From the NCBI RefSeq assembly GCF_040675465.1, contig NZ_JBFAPA010000003.1, forward strand, positions 124,001 to 188,000: a DNA stretch of 64,000 nt, written 5' to 3'. Of the stretch, positions 1-8,439 are shown one piece after another (positions within the stretch are counted from its first letter, which is position 1; every line of letters begins with the position of its first letter). Under the pieces are notes generated by a model. The model was not told the DNA's origin. It made no database searches and saw only the letters and a list, made by a program, of their open reading frames with translations. Both the position numbers and the translations under genes were made by a program. The stretch is from Kibdelosporangium sp040675465. Lineage in GTDB: Bacteria; Actinomycetota; Actinomycetes; Mycobacteriales; Pseudonocardiaceae.

Positions 1-177
1 GGCGCCCGCCGAGTCCTCATCGAGGAGCTGGGAGTCCTGACCGATAAGGACAGTCCACGAGAGACCGACATCAGAACCAGACTGGCTGCCCTCGACCGCT
101 CGACAACGCCCCCACCTCGCCGATCGCACGCAGCCACACCGAATATCACCGAGGGTGACCGCCGAACAGTCTACTGA
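1..177 (+). CDS. C-terminal fragment of an unidentified protein (5' end outside window)
   Basis: Frame 1 is open from the first base to a TGA at 175-177, giving 58 residues. The first part looks helical (it contains RRVLIEELGVLT and RTRLAALDRS), followed by a Pro/Arg-rich tail. I do not recognise the family. It reads in the same direction as the small secreted peptide that begins about 70 bases later, so the two could share a transcript. Only the tail is visible, so this is supported by an open frame in plausible codon use and by context, not by homology. Confidence 0.4.
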   Translation, partial: GARRVLIEELGVLTDKDSPRETDIRTRLAALDRSTTPPPRRSHAATPNITEGDRRTVY

Positions 178-245
178 GGAGTAGCCCATTCGCCCACCCG
201 GGCGACGCGTTGCCTGGGGGACATGAGATCATCTTTCGGGTGACG

Positions 246-428
246 ATGATCTCGAGGCGAGCTATCAGCGGTGTTGCCCTGGCACTATTCGTGCTCGTTT
301 CCTTCGGCGCGACAGCGGGTGCCACCGAGAACACGCAGCCGAAGAACCCACCGGCAGTAGGTGCGCACACCGATTGGATGGATCCCCAAACGGTGAACCT
401 GCAGCTCGCTTGGATGGATCCGCAGTAG
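246..428 (+). CDS. Small secreted peptide with a duplicated WMDPQ motif
   Basis: The product is about 60 residues. A positively charged start (MISRRA) and a hydrophobic core (VALALFVLVSF) followed by ATAGA form a convincing Sec signal peptide, leaving a mature peptide of about 35 residues. Its last part carries DWMDPQ and AWMDPQ eleven residues apart, the second ending exactly at the stop; the DNA is duplicated too. There are no cysteines, so it is not a classical lanthipeptide or disulfide-rich peptide. The ATG at 246 was chosen because it starts the signal peptide; in-frame GTG (240) and TTG (210) codons are alternatives, and a GGGGGA stretch lies at 216-221. A strong terminator follows directly. 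The function is unknown; an exported signalling or protease-substrate peptide is my inference. Confidence 0.55.
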   Translation: MISRRAISGVALALFVLVSFGATAGATENTQPKNPPAVGAHTDWMDPQTVNLQLAWMDPQ

Positions 429-437
429 ACCTGTAGG

Positions 438-471
438 TGAGGGGGTCGGCCCGATTGGGCCGACCCCCTCA
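438..471. terminator. Bidirectional intrinsic terminator
   Basis: A perfect 15-base-pair stem (438-452 with 457-471) with a four-base GATT loop is followed on the plus side by CTCTTTTGCTT. It lies between the converging peptide gene and the trypsin gene and can serve both. Confidence 0.85.
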
Positions 472-498
472 CTCTTTTGCTTGTATAGCTAAGCTTTC

Positions 499-1296
499 TC
501 AGATCCTTGCTGCGGCAGCGGCGATCGCGGACGCGAAGGTGCTCACCTCGGTGTAGACGCCGGGCTTGCCGGGGCGGGCGCAGCCTTCGCCCCAGCTGAC
601 GATGCCGACCTGGATCCACGCGTTGTTGTTGTCGCGGCGGAACATGGGGCCGCCGGAGTCGCCCTGGCAGGTGTCCACGCCGCCCTGGGGGAGGCCGGCG
701 CAGATCTCGGCGGAGGCGATCAGGCCGGCGTAGTCACCGCCGGCTGCCTTGCAGGTGGCGTCGCTGACGAAGGGGACCTGGGCCTTGAGCAGGTAGCGCT
801 GCTGGCCGCCGCCTTCGGTGGCCGCGCCCCAGCCGGCGACGGTGAACGTGCCGGTGTCGAACGCCTTGGTGGTGGCGATGGGCAGCAGCGGGATGGTGGA
901 GGGGGCTGGGCTGGCCAGTTTGATCAGGGCCCAGTCACCGCCGGTGGAGGTCGGGTACGTCGGTGAGCGGTGCACGTAGGTCGAGCGGATCTTGACGGCG
1001 GCGCTGCTCTGCAGGTCGACGACGCCGAGGGTGGCGGTGATCGACGTGTTGCTGCCGGTGCGGGACACGCAGTGCGCGGCGGTCAGGACGATCTGGCGGG
1101 TGTACAGGGCACCACCGCAGCCCATCGACAACCGGACCATCCACGGGAACTCGCCCTGGGCCGCGCGCGTGCCACCGACGACGTTCGTCTGCGGGGGCTG
1201 CGCGACGGCGGGTGAGGCGAGACCGAGGATGGTCACGGCGCCGACGAGGCCGACTGCGGCTTTTTTGAGCGCGCTGAACCACGTATTGGTGCTCAC
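499..1296 (-). CDS. Secreted trypsin-like serine protease (S1A)
   Basis: The protein has 265 residues. An N-terminal signal peptide ends near residue 32 (SPAVA), a six-residue propeptide follows, and the mature enzyme begins VVGGT at 39, as in Streptomyces griseus trypsin. The catalytic triad is visible: His75 in TAAHC, Asp121 in GGDWALIKL and Ser214 in GDSGGP. Asp208, six residues before the serine, matches chymotrypsin position 189 and predicts cleavage after Arg/Lys. Six cysteines can form the usual disulfides. It would act outside the cell. It converges on the small secreted peptide gene across a shared terminator. Confidence 0.93.
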   Translation of the reverse strand: MSTNTWFSALKKAAVGLVGAVTILGLASPAVAQPPQTNVVGGTRAAQGEFPWMVRLSMGCGGALYTRQIVLTAAHCVSRTGSNTSITATLGVVDLQSSAAVKIRSTYVHRSPTYPTSTGGDWALIKLASPAPSTIPLLPIATTKAFDTGTFTVAGWGAATEGGGQQRYLLKAQVPFVSDATCKAAGGDYAGLIASAEICAGLPQGGVDTCQGDSGGPMFRRDNNNAWIQVGIVSWGEGCARPGKPGVYTEVSTFASAIAAAAARI

Positions 1297-1411
1297 GGGT
1301 CATTCCTCTCGGGTCCACAGAAGAGATGCAGGGATGTGGAACTCGAATCGATGACACCAGAGCCCAATCCGGGCGGTCAACCAACTTTCTTCGGTTGTTC
1401 TTCCCGGTGTG

Positions 1412-2797
1412 TTACCACGATGTTGCGACGTAGGCGGTTTCCAGGTATTCCTCGATACCCTCGAAGCCGCCTTCCCGGCCGAGGCCGGACTGTTTGACCC
1501 CGCCGAACGGCGCCGCGGGATCGGACACCAGGCCCCGGTTCAGGCCGACCATCCCGACCTCCAGCCGTTCGGACATCCGCAGGCCACGGGCCAGATCCCG
1601 GGTGTAGACGTAGCCGGTCAGACCCATCTCCACCGAGTTCGCGACCGCGATGGCGTCCTCGTCTCCCGAGATCGGCACGATCGACGCGACCGGCCCGAAA
1701 ATCTCCTCGGTCACCAGCACCGAGTCACGCGGAACATCGGTTACGACAGTCGGGGGATAGCGGAATCCGGGCCCGGGGTCCCGCTTTCCGCCGAGCAGTA
1801 CCCGGCCGCCGGAGAAATCCACCTTCCGCTCGACACCGGCCACCGCCTTCTCGTTGACCAGCGGCCCGGTGGCCACCTGGTTCATCGCGGAAACGAGCAT
1901 GCCGGTGAACTCGCCCGCCACGGATTCATGGATGAGAAATCGGTTGGCCGCGGTGCACGCCTGGCCATAGTTGCGCATTTTCGCGAGCATCGCGCCTCGC
2001 ACCGCGGCCTCCAGGTCGGCGTCGTCGAGCACGATGAACGGCGCGTTGCCGCCGAGCTCCATCGACGCGTTGACCACCCGCTCGGCGGCCTGCGCCAGCA
2101 ACAACCGCCCGACCGGCGTCGACCCGGTGAACGACACCTTGCGCACCCTGCTGTCCGCCAACGCGGCCGACGCGATCTCACCGGGCCGGTCGGTCGTCAC
2201 CACGTTGACGACACCGGCAGGCGCGCCCGCGTCCGCGAAGATCTCGGCGAGCACCAGCGCGGTCAACGGCGTGTCCTCGGCGGGCTTCAATACGACAGTG
2301 CACCCCGCGGCGAGCGCCGGACCGATCTTGCGTGTCGCCATCGCCGCCGGGAAATTCCAAGGGGTGAGCAACAATGCGACACCCACCGGCCGTTTGAAGG
2401 TCAGGATCCGGTTGGCCCCAGCGGGTGCCGTCCGCAACTCACCGCCAATACGCACGGCTTCCTCGGCGAACCAACGCAGGAACTCCGCCGCGTAGGTCAC
2501 TTCGGCGAGCGCGTCCGCGAGCGACTTGCCCATCTCGCGCACGATCAGCGCCGCGATCTCGTCCCGTCGCGCGATCATCGCGTCGAATGCCTTGCGCAGC
2601 ACTTCACTGCGCTCACGCGGTGCGGCCGCGGCCCACAACGGCTGTGCCTCGTGCGCCGCTTTCAACGCGCGATCGAGGTCGTCCAGGCCCGCGCGGGCCA
2701 CCTCCGTGATGGGTTCGCCGGTCGACGGGTCCAGCACCGGGAACGTGCCCGCCGAGCCCGAGGTCCACTCGCCACCGATGAACATGTCCGTCCTCAT
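1412..2797 (-). CDS. gabD: Succinate-semialdehyde dehydrogenase (aldehyde dehydrogenase family)
   Basis: The 461-residue protein oxidises succinic semialdehyde to succinate with NAD(P)+ in GABA catabolism. Family marks are Asn148 in LTPWNFP, the cofactor loop VVLKPAEDTP, FTGSTPVG, the general base Glu247 in MELGG and the catalytic Cys281 in GQACTAANR. The start codon overlaps the gabT stop (ATGA, 2794-2797), so the two are translationally coupled; the open frame runs on upstream only as an antisense shadow of gabT. Compared with typical GabD the helix after NEKAVAGVE seems about ten residues short, so the enzyme is slightly small. Context with a GABA aminotransferase supports the substrate assignment. 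Confidence 0.9.
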   Translation of the reverse strand: MRTDMFIGGEWTSGSAGTFPVLDPSTGEPITEVARAGLDDLDRALKAAHEAQPLWAAAAPRERSEVLRKAFDAMIARRDEIAALIVREMGKSLADALAEVTYAAEFLRWFAEEAVRIGGELRTAPAGANRILTFKRPVGVALLLTPWNFPAAMATRKIGPALAAGCTVVLKPAEDTPLTALVLAEIFADAGAPAGVVNVVTTDRPGEIASAALADSRVRKVSFTGSTPVGRLLLAQAAERVVNASMELGGNAPFIVLDDADLEAAVRGAMLAKMRNYGQACTAANRFLIHESVAGEFTGMLVSAMNQVATGPLVNEKAVAGVERKVDFSGGRVLLGGKRDPGPGFRYPPTVVTDVPRDSVLVTEEIFGPVASIVPISGDEDAIAVANSVEMGLTGYVYTRDLARGLRMSERLEVGMVGLNRGLVSDPAAPFGGVKQSGLGREGGFEGIEEYLETAYVATSW

Positions 2798-4107
2798 AGG
2801 ACTTCTCCCGCCGCAGCGTCCAGAATGTCCAGGCCTTCGGTGAGCAGGTCCGCGCCGATCACCAGCGGTGGCAGGAACCGCAGCACGTTGCCGAAAGTCC
2901 CGGCTGTCAACACGATCAGGCCCGCCTTGTGGCAGGCCGCGGCCATCGCGGCGGCCTGCGCGGAGCCACGTTCGGCGAACTCGACCGCCAGCATCGCGCC
3001 CCGGCCGCGAACGTCGCCGATGGCCTCGTACTTGGCCGCCAACGCCTCCAGGCGTGGCCGCATGGTCGCCTCGATCCGTTGCGCCGCAGCACAAAGGTCG
3101 TCGGCGCGCATGGTCTCGATGGCCGCGAGGGCGGCCGCGCAGGCGATCGGGTTCCCGCCGTAGGTGCCGCCAAGGCCGCCGACGTGCACAGAGTCCATGA
3201 TCTCCACGCGGCCGGTGACCGCCGCCAGCGGCAGGCCGCCCGCGATTCCCTTGGCGGTGGTGATCAGGTCCGGGACGATGCCCTCGTGGGTCGAGGCGAA
3301 CCAGTCGCCGGTGCGGCAGAAGCCGGTCTGGATCTCGTCGGCGATCAGCAGGACGTCGCGCTCGGCGCACCAGTCGGCGACCCGCTTGAGGAACCCGGGA
3401 GCGGGCACGATGAAGCCGCCCTCGCCCTGGATCGGCTCGACGATGACCGCGGCGACGTTGTCCACGCCGACCTGCGTTTCCACCGATTGTGTGAACGCCG
3501 CATACGCCTGGTCAGCACACACATCCGGACCGCCCGGCCAGCGGTACGGGTAGGCCATCGGCACCCGGTGGATCTCCCCGGCGAACGGGCCGAACCGGTG
3601 CTTGTAGGGCATGTTCTTCGCGGTCAGCGCCATCGTGAGGTTGGTACGGCCGTGGTAGGCGTGGTCGAAGGCGACGATGGCCTGGCGGCCGGTGTGGTGG
3701 CGCGCGATCTTCACCGCGTTCTCCACCGCCTCGGCGCCGGAGTTGAACAGCGCCGACCGCTTCTCGTGACTCCCTGGGGTCAGCTCGTTGAGGCGCTCGG
3801 CGACGGCCACGTACTCCTCGTACGGCGTGATCATGAAGCACGTGTGGGTGAAGTCCTCCACCTGCTTGTGTACGGCCTCGACCACGCGCGGTGCCGAGTT
3901 GCCGACGCTCGTGACAGCGATGCCCGAGCCGAAGTCGATCAGCTGGTTGCCGTCGGCATCGACCGCGATCCCGCCGCTCGCGCGCTCGATGTACACCGGC
4001 AACGTCGTGCCCACGCCGCTGGCGACCGCCGCGGTCTTGCGGGCCTGCAGCTCGCGCGAACGCGGGCCGGGGATCTCGGTGCGCAGAACGCGCCGCTGCT
4101 CCGTCAT
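2794..4107 (-). CDS. gabT: 4-aminobutyrate-2-oxoglutarate aminotransferase
   Basis: This 437-residue class-III aminotransferase is PLP-dependent and transfers the amino group of GABA to 2-oxoglutarate, giving succinic semialdehyde and glutamate. The fold-type I motifs are clear: SGAEAVENAVKIAR, VEPIQGEGGF, the PLP-contacting Asp257 in IADEIQTGF and the Schiff-base Lys286 in TTAKGIAGGLP. It is the first gene of a gabT-gabD pair with a four-base overlap. Upstream and on the same strand is a PucR-type regulator, with only 52 bases between, and that gap holds two palindromes likely to be the control site. Confidence 0.93.
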   Translation of the reverse strand: MTEQRRVLRTEIPGPRSRELQARKTAAVASGVGTTLPVYIERASGGIAVDADGNQLIDFGSGIAVTSVGNSAPRVVEAVHKQVEDFTHTCFMITPYEEYVAVAERLNELTPGSHEKRSALFNSGAEAVENAVKIARHHTGRQAIVAFDHAYHGRTNLTMALTAKNMPYKHRFGPFAGEIHRVPMAYPYRWPGGPDVCADQAYAAFTQSVETQVGVDNVAAVIVEPIQGEGGFIVPAPGFLKRVADWCAERDVLLIADEIQTGFCRTGDWFASTHEGIVPDLITTAKGIAGGLPLAAVTGRVEIMDSVHVGGLGGTYGGNPIACAAALAAIETMRADDLCAAAQRIEATMRPRLEALAAKYEAIGDVRGRGAMLAVEFAERGSAQAAAMAAACHKAGLIVLTAGTFGNVLRFLPPLVIGADLLTEGLDILDAAAGEVL

Positions 4108-4144
4108 GCTTCTATTGCAGGCGCGGTCCTGGGGATTCCGCAGT

Positions 4145-4178
4145 TGTCCATTTGGACAGCTACTTGTCCAAATGGATA
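4145..4178. promoter_or_regulatory. Double palindromic operator candidate upstream of gabTD
   Basis: Two tandem sites of the form TGTCCA-N2-TGGACA occupy 4145-4158 (perfect) and 4165-4178 (one mismatch), centre-to-centre 20 bases, about two helical turns. The two together also form a 12-base inverted repeat (4147-4158 with 4165-4176). They lie 38 bases upstream of the gabT start and overlap the last codons of the PucR-family gene. The spacing suggests two dimers bound on one DNA face. A transcript hairpin is the alternative, but there is no U-run and the stem is not GC-rich. Confidence 0.6.
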
Positions 4179-5515
4179 GCCAGCCACAGCTCGGCGCGGG
4201 CGCCGGTGTCGCCGAGGCTGCGGCCGAGCAGGTCCTCGATCTTGCGGATGCGGTAGCGGAGGGTGTGCCGGTGGATCTTGAGTTTGGCGCTCGCCTCCGC
4301 CCAGCTACCGCCGGCCGCCAGGAAGACCTTGAGCGTGTTCAGCAACTCGGCGGGCAACGGGTCGAGCAAAGCCTTGGCGTACGCGCGAATTTCCGGAGTG
4401 TCCACTTGGGACAGCAGGCTTCTCGCGGCGACATCGTCGCGGGTGATGATTCCCGGCTTCGTCAACGCCTTGGCGAGGCTTCGGGCCTGTTCGATGGCTT
4501 CGGGCAGGTCTTCGGCCGGGTCGCTGACCGCGGCGCGGCCGGTCAGGTGGTCGGCGAGGGGGAAGTCCGCAGCGAAGATCCCGATGTCGTCGATCATCAG
4601 AACGTCGTCGGGGAGGGTCTCCTGGTCTTGGATGACCGCCGCTCGGTACGGCGGTTGCGGGAGGTCCTTCGCGATCTTGACGGCTTCGTCATGCAGGCCG
4701 TTGACCAGCAGATACGCGGCGGCGGTCCGGACGGTTCGCTCGGCTTCGCGGGCACGGCCGGCCTGGTCGTCCTGGAACGACAGCAGGTTGGCCGCGATGC
4801 CGATGACCCCCGCCGCGTCGGGGTTGAGCTTCGGCGCGCCGACCGCGAGATAGCCGTGCTCGGTCGGGTGCACCGAGATCTGGTCGGTGTCCGTCGACCA
4901 GGAGACCGAGAACCGGCCGGCCGGGGTGGTCCGGGTGAGCTCCGCCTGGACCTGGCCGAGTTCGCGCCGGGCCTTGGCCGGGAAGACGGCTTGCGGGCGC
5001 CGGTCCTTGTCGAGGGCCATTGCCCACCCGTTGAGCCACTTCGCGAGCCTGCGGACGATCTCCGTCTGCGGATCCTTGGTACCCAACGCTCGGATGAGCG
5101 TGCGTTCGGCGTCCACTGTGGACCGCACGGCTTTGACCGCGGTGCGGGCGAGGTCGTCCGCCACGAACCGCACGATGTCGGCGAACCGCGTCGCCAACGG
5201 CACCTCGAGCAACGGCACGCTGTTCTGCTGGCAGGTCGCGATGAGACCGTCCGGAACGGACTCGTGCGACAACCCCACCCCGAACCCGATCCCAACCACG
5301 TCGAGACGACCGACATACTCCTCCGGATCCCCCAGTTGGATCCCCGTGGTCAGCAGCAACGTGCCCGGCCGCAGGAACGGACCAGGGTCCGCGAGCTCGC
5401 TGACGTGAACCCACTCGACCGCCCGCCCCAGCTCCCCCTCCCCCGCGAGCACCCGCAGCCCAAACCCCCGCTGCCGCACAACCGCCCCAACACTGAGCAC
5501 CCCCACATGCTGCAC
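4160..5515 (-). CDS. PucR-family transcriptional regulator, probable GABA-catabolism regulator
   Basis: The protein has 451 residues. The N-terminal PucR domain is recognisable (VSVGAVVRQ, WVHVSELADPGPFLRPGTLLLTTG), the middle is a GGDEF-like region without catalytic motifs, and the last 60 residues form the PucR helix-turn-helix (LKVFLAAGGSWAEASAKLKIHRHTLRYRIRKIEDLLGR). Actinobacterial members of this family commonly control amine and amino-acid catabolism. Gene position directly ahead of gabT-gabD and the double palindrome at its 3' end suggest that it regulates them. It starts with a GTG at 5515. Confidence 0.85.
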   Translation of the reverse strand: MQHVGVLSVGAVVRQRGFGLRVLAGEGELGRAVEWVHVSELADPGPFLRPGTLLLTTGIQLGDPEEYVGRLDVVGIGFGVGLSHESVPDGLIATCQQNSVPLLEVPLATRFADIVRFVADDLARTAVKAVRSTVDAERTLIRALGTKDPQTEIVRRLAKWLNGWAMALDKDRRPQAVFPAKARRELGQVQAELTRTTPAGRFSVSWSTDTDQISVHPTEHGYLAVGAPKLNPDAAGVIGIAANLLSFQDDQAGRAREAERTVRTAAAYLLVNGLHDEAVKIAKDLPQPPYRAAVIQDQETLPDDVLMIDDIGIFAADFPLADHLTGRAAVSDPAEDLPEAIEQARSLAKALTKPGIITRDDVAARSLLSQVDTPEIRAYAKALLDPLPAELLNTLKVFLAAGGSWAEASAKLKIHRHTLRYRIRKIEDLLGRSLGDTGARAELWLAIHLDK

Positions 5516-5697
5516 GCCCCGCCAACCAGGAGCAAAGTAGAAACCGCCAACCGCAATCCGAGCAGCCCCCGCCCTCCACTGGGGGGCACCCCTGCGGCCA
5601 GTCTATCGAGGTGGGAGGGGGTGGGGGAGGTTTTGGGCGTGCGAGTGGGCCGTTCGCACGGGGTTCGCTCCGATGGGTGATGGGAAGGGGTGGGGTT

Positions 5698-6591
5698 GTG
5701 GGTGAGGTGGCGCATGATGGGGTTGTTGTTGGGTTTGATGGGTCGGTGGCTTCTCGGCGGGCTGCTTACTGGGCCGCGCGGGAGGCGGCGACGCGGCGGC
5801 GGCGGTTGCTGGTTGTCAGCGCGTTTCGGTGGCCGCTGACGGAGTTGACGCAGCTGCGGACGGAGATCGTGGTGCTCACCGAGGATCCGTTCCGGGCCGA
5901 GTACCAGAAGCTCGTGGACTCCGTCGTCGAGGAGTGCCGCGAGCTGGCCGGTGGGATGGAGGTCACCGGGGAGGTGCTCACCGGGGAACCCGTGGATGTG
6001 CTCGATCGGGTGTCGGTGAACGCGAATCTGCTGGTCCTGGGGTCGTCGGGGCATGGCACCGCGCATCAGGTGCTGCTCGGGTCGACGTCGGCGGAGTTGG
6101 TGCGGTACGCGCACGCCCCGGTGGTCGTGGTCCGCGGCGACGACCTCACCCACGGCAAGGTCGTGGTGGGCGCGGATGGGTCGCCGACCAGCACGAGGGC
6201 GGTGGACTTCGCGTTCGACTTCGCGTCACGGCACAACGCCGAGCTGGTGGCCGTGCACGCGTGGAGCGACCTGCCGTTGGACGCCCTGGCCGCGGTCCGG
6301 GAGTGGGATGTGGACTGGGACGAGGTGACCGAGTCCGCGCGGACCGTGCTGTCCGAGGCGATCGCGGGCCATGCCGAGCGGTACCCGGATGTCCGAGTCC
6401 GGCAGGTCGTCGCCATGAGCAAGCCGGTACAGGCGATCCTGGACGAGGCGGAGGGCGCGGATCTCGTGGTGGTCGGCAGCCATGGGCGTGGAGCGGTGCG
6501 GCGGATGCTGCTCGGGTCGGTGAGCCAGGCCATCCTGCATTACGCGAAGTGCCCGGTCGCTGTCCTGCGGGCGGAGCCAGGCGTCCACTAG
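5698..6591 (+). CDS. Universal stress protein with two tandem UspA domains
   Basis: Two UspA domains follow each other: VVVGFDGSVASRRAAYWAAREA up to LLVLGSSGHGTAHQVLLGSTSAELVRYAHAPVVVVR, then VVVGADGSPTSTRAVDFAFDFA up to LVVVGSHGRGAVRRMLLGSVSQAILHYAKCPVAVLR. Each ends with the G-x2-G-x9-G(S) ATP-binding pattern, so both halves probably bind ATP. I place the start at GTG 5698 because AAGGGG (5685-5690) is ideally spaced; an ATG at 5680 would add six residues. The length of about 297 residues fits double-domain Usp proteins. It is divergent from the PucR gene and its specific stress role cannot be read from sequence. Confidence 0.9.
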   Translation: MGEVAHDGVVVGFDGSVASRRAAYWAAREAATRRRRLLVVSAFRWPLTELTQLRTEIVVLTEDPFRAEYQKLVDSVVEECRELAGGMEVTGEVLTGEPVDVLDRVSVNANLLVLGSSGHGTAHQVLLGSTSAELVRYAHAPVVVVRGDDLTHGKVVVGADGSPTSTRAVDFAFDFASRHNAELVAVHAWSDLPLDALAAVREWDVDWDEVTESARTVLSEAIAGHAERYPDVRVRQVVAMSKPVQAILDEAEGADLVVVGSHGRGAVRRMLLGSVSQAILHYAKCPVAVLRAEPGVH

Positions 6592-6636
6592 GTGGGCACT
6601 GTTGCTTCCCGGCGCCGCAACCGGACTATTGGGTGA

Positions 6637-8439
6637 GTGCCGTCGATTGTGATCGTGGGAGGTGGGCCGCGCGGGGTCGGTGTGCTGGAACGGTTGGGCG
6701 CCAACATCGAACTGTTCACCGGCGAGCTGGACGTCCATCTGGTGGATCCTTTCCCGGTGGGTGCCGGGCGGGTGTGGCGGTATGAGCAGTCGCCGCTGCT
6801 GCGGATGAACTCGATGGCCGAGGACGTCACGATGTTCACCGACGAAAGCGTGACCTGCGAGGGACCGGTCCGTCCGGGACCGTCGCTTTCCCAATGGGCC
6901 CAGCAGGTCCGGCCGGAGACCCTGCCCGCGGACATCCGCGAAGAGGTGGAAACGCTGACCGGCACGGCATTCCCCACCCGCCGCCTGCAGAGCGCCTACC
7001 TGAAGTGGTTCTACGAACACACCGTCGCCACCCTCCCGCCCAACGTCAAAGTCCATGTCCACCAGGACATCGCGACCAGGATCAGCGAAGACCCGCAGAC
7101 CGTCTGGCTCAAGGACACCCCGCCGGTCAGGGCGGACGTCATCGTGTTCACGGTCGGCCACCTGGACAACAAACCCAAGCAGGACCTCGAAACCTACGCA
7201 CGGGACCACGGCTTGTTCTACCTGCCACCGGAATACTCCGCGGACGCCGACCTCGACGGCATCCGCCCCGGCCAGGACGTGCTGATGCGCGGCTTCGGCC
7301 TGGCGTTCATCGACCTGATGGTGCTGCTCACCGAAGGCCGCGGCGGCAAGTACCGGACCGAACCCGACGGCGCCCTGACGTACCTGCCCTCCGGCGAGGA
7401 ACCCCGGCTGATCGTCGGTTCCCGCCGGGGCGTGCCGTACCACGCCAAGACCGACTACCGCCTCAAAGCCGGCCGCCCACCGCTGCCGAGGTTCTTCGTG
7501 CCGGAGGCCTTCGCCGCAAGGGACAAGCTCGACTTTCACGCGGACGTGTGGCCGCTGATGGCCAAGGACATCGCGTGGGGTCACTACCACGAGCTGTTCA
7601 ACGCCCACGCAGACCGCGTTACCACCACATGGAGTGATTTCGCCGAAAGGTTCGCCGCCTTGACGTGGGGCTCTCACCAGATGCAGGCCCTAATCAACGG
7701 CACGGTTCCCGGCGAGGAGGACCGGCTCGACTTCGAGGCCCTCGACCGCCCGCTGACCCAGAAGTTCGACACACCCGAAGCGCTGCAGGAACACCTGCGA
7801 ACCGTGATCCGCCAGGACATCGACCGCCGTCACGACGACCGCCACAGCCCGGATCTCGGCGCGTTCATGGGCCTGCTGACCGGCTTCGGCGGCCTCGCAC
7901 CGCTTGCGGCGTCCGGAAAACTCACCACCACCTCGCTCGTGCACGATGTCGGCTGGTGGCAGGGGTTGTTCAACCTCCTCGCCAGCGGCCCGCCAGGGCA
8001 CCGGCTGGAGGAGCTGCTTGCCTTGTCCCGAGCGGGAATCGTCGAGTTCCTGGGCGCGGACATGCGGGTAGCGGCCCAGGATGGCGTCTTCAGAGCGACG
8101 ACATCCAGTCACCCCCAACCGGTTACCGCGACGGCGCTGGTCGAAGCGAGACTGCCGAAGCCCGGGCTCACCGGCACCACCGACGAACTGATCCACTGGC
8201 TCAACGACAACGCCACCGCGGAGGTGTTGCGGGACCCGGCGGTCGAGACCGGCCGGCTCGTGGTGACACCGGCCGATCTGCGAGTCGTCGACCGCGAAGG
8301 ACGCCCGCACCCTTCGCGGTTCGCCTTGGGACCGTTGACGAACGTGGTGGCAGCGACCGCGTTCGCCCGGCCGCACACGAACGCGCCGGCGTTCCGGCAG
8401 AACGACGCGGTCGCCCGCGCCATCCTCAGGACGCTGTAG
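6637..8439 (+). CDS. FAD/NAD(P)-binding protein (NAD_binding_9 type)
   Basis: The 600-residue protein opens directly with a dinucleotide-binding site, IVIVGGGPRGVGVLERL, and continues with RMNSMAEDVTMF and a second Rossmann segment (VIVFTVGHLDNKP, DVLMRGFGLAFIDLMVLLTEG). This is the layout of the actinobacterial FAD-NAD(P)-binding family whose members are usually orphan oxidoreductases; the substrate cannot be stated. The start is GTG 6637, 45 bases after the Usp stop, so the two may be co-transcribed. Its last 14 bases overlap the converging SDR gene. Confidence 0.8.
   Translation: MPSIVIVGGGPRGVGVLERLGANIELFTGELDVHLVDPFPVGAGRVWRYEQSPLLRMNSMAEDVTMFTDESVTCEGPVRPGPSLSQWAQQVRPETLPADIREEVETLTGTAFPTRRLQSAYLKWFYEHTVATLPPNVKVHVHQDIATRISEDPQTVWLKDTPPVRADVIVFTVGHLDNKPKQDLETYARDHGLFYLPPEYSADADLDGIRPGQDVLMRGFGLAFIDLMVLLTEGRGGKYRTEPDGALTYLPSGEEPRLIVGSRRGVPYHAKTDYRLKAGRPPLPRFFVPEAFAARDKLDFHADVWPLMAKDIAWGHYHELFNAHADRVTTTWSDFAERFAALTWGSHQMQALINGTVPGEEDRLDFEALDRPLTQKFDTPEALQEHLRTVIRQDIDRRHDDRHSPDLGAFMGLLTGFGGLAPLAASGKLTTTSLVHDVGWWQGLFNLLASGPPGHRLEELLALSRAGIVEFLGADMRVAAQDGVFRATTSSHPQPVTATALVEARLPKPGLTGTTDELIHWLNDNATAEVLRDPAVETGRLVVTPADLRVVDREGRPHPSRFALGPLTNVVAATAFARPHTNAPAFRQNDAVARAILRTL

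Noticed and set aside
146..619. Minus-strand frame across the small peptide and the terminator
   Set aside because: It is Arg-rich, crosses a strong hairpin and the end of the trypsin gene, and shows no protein pattern.
1409..3163. Long plus-strand open frame opposite gabD-gabT
   Set aside because: It is antisense to two clear enzymes, has no domain, and is explained by high GC at third positions. The same applies to the frames at 3788-5680 and 29935-32919.
4145..4178. Terminator after the PucR-family gene
   Set aside because: The stem is not GC-rich, lacks a U-run, overlaps the coding end and consists of two separate palindromes, which fits operators better.
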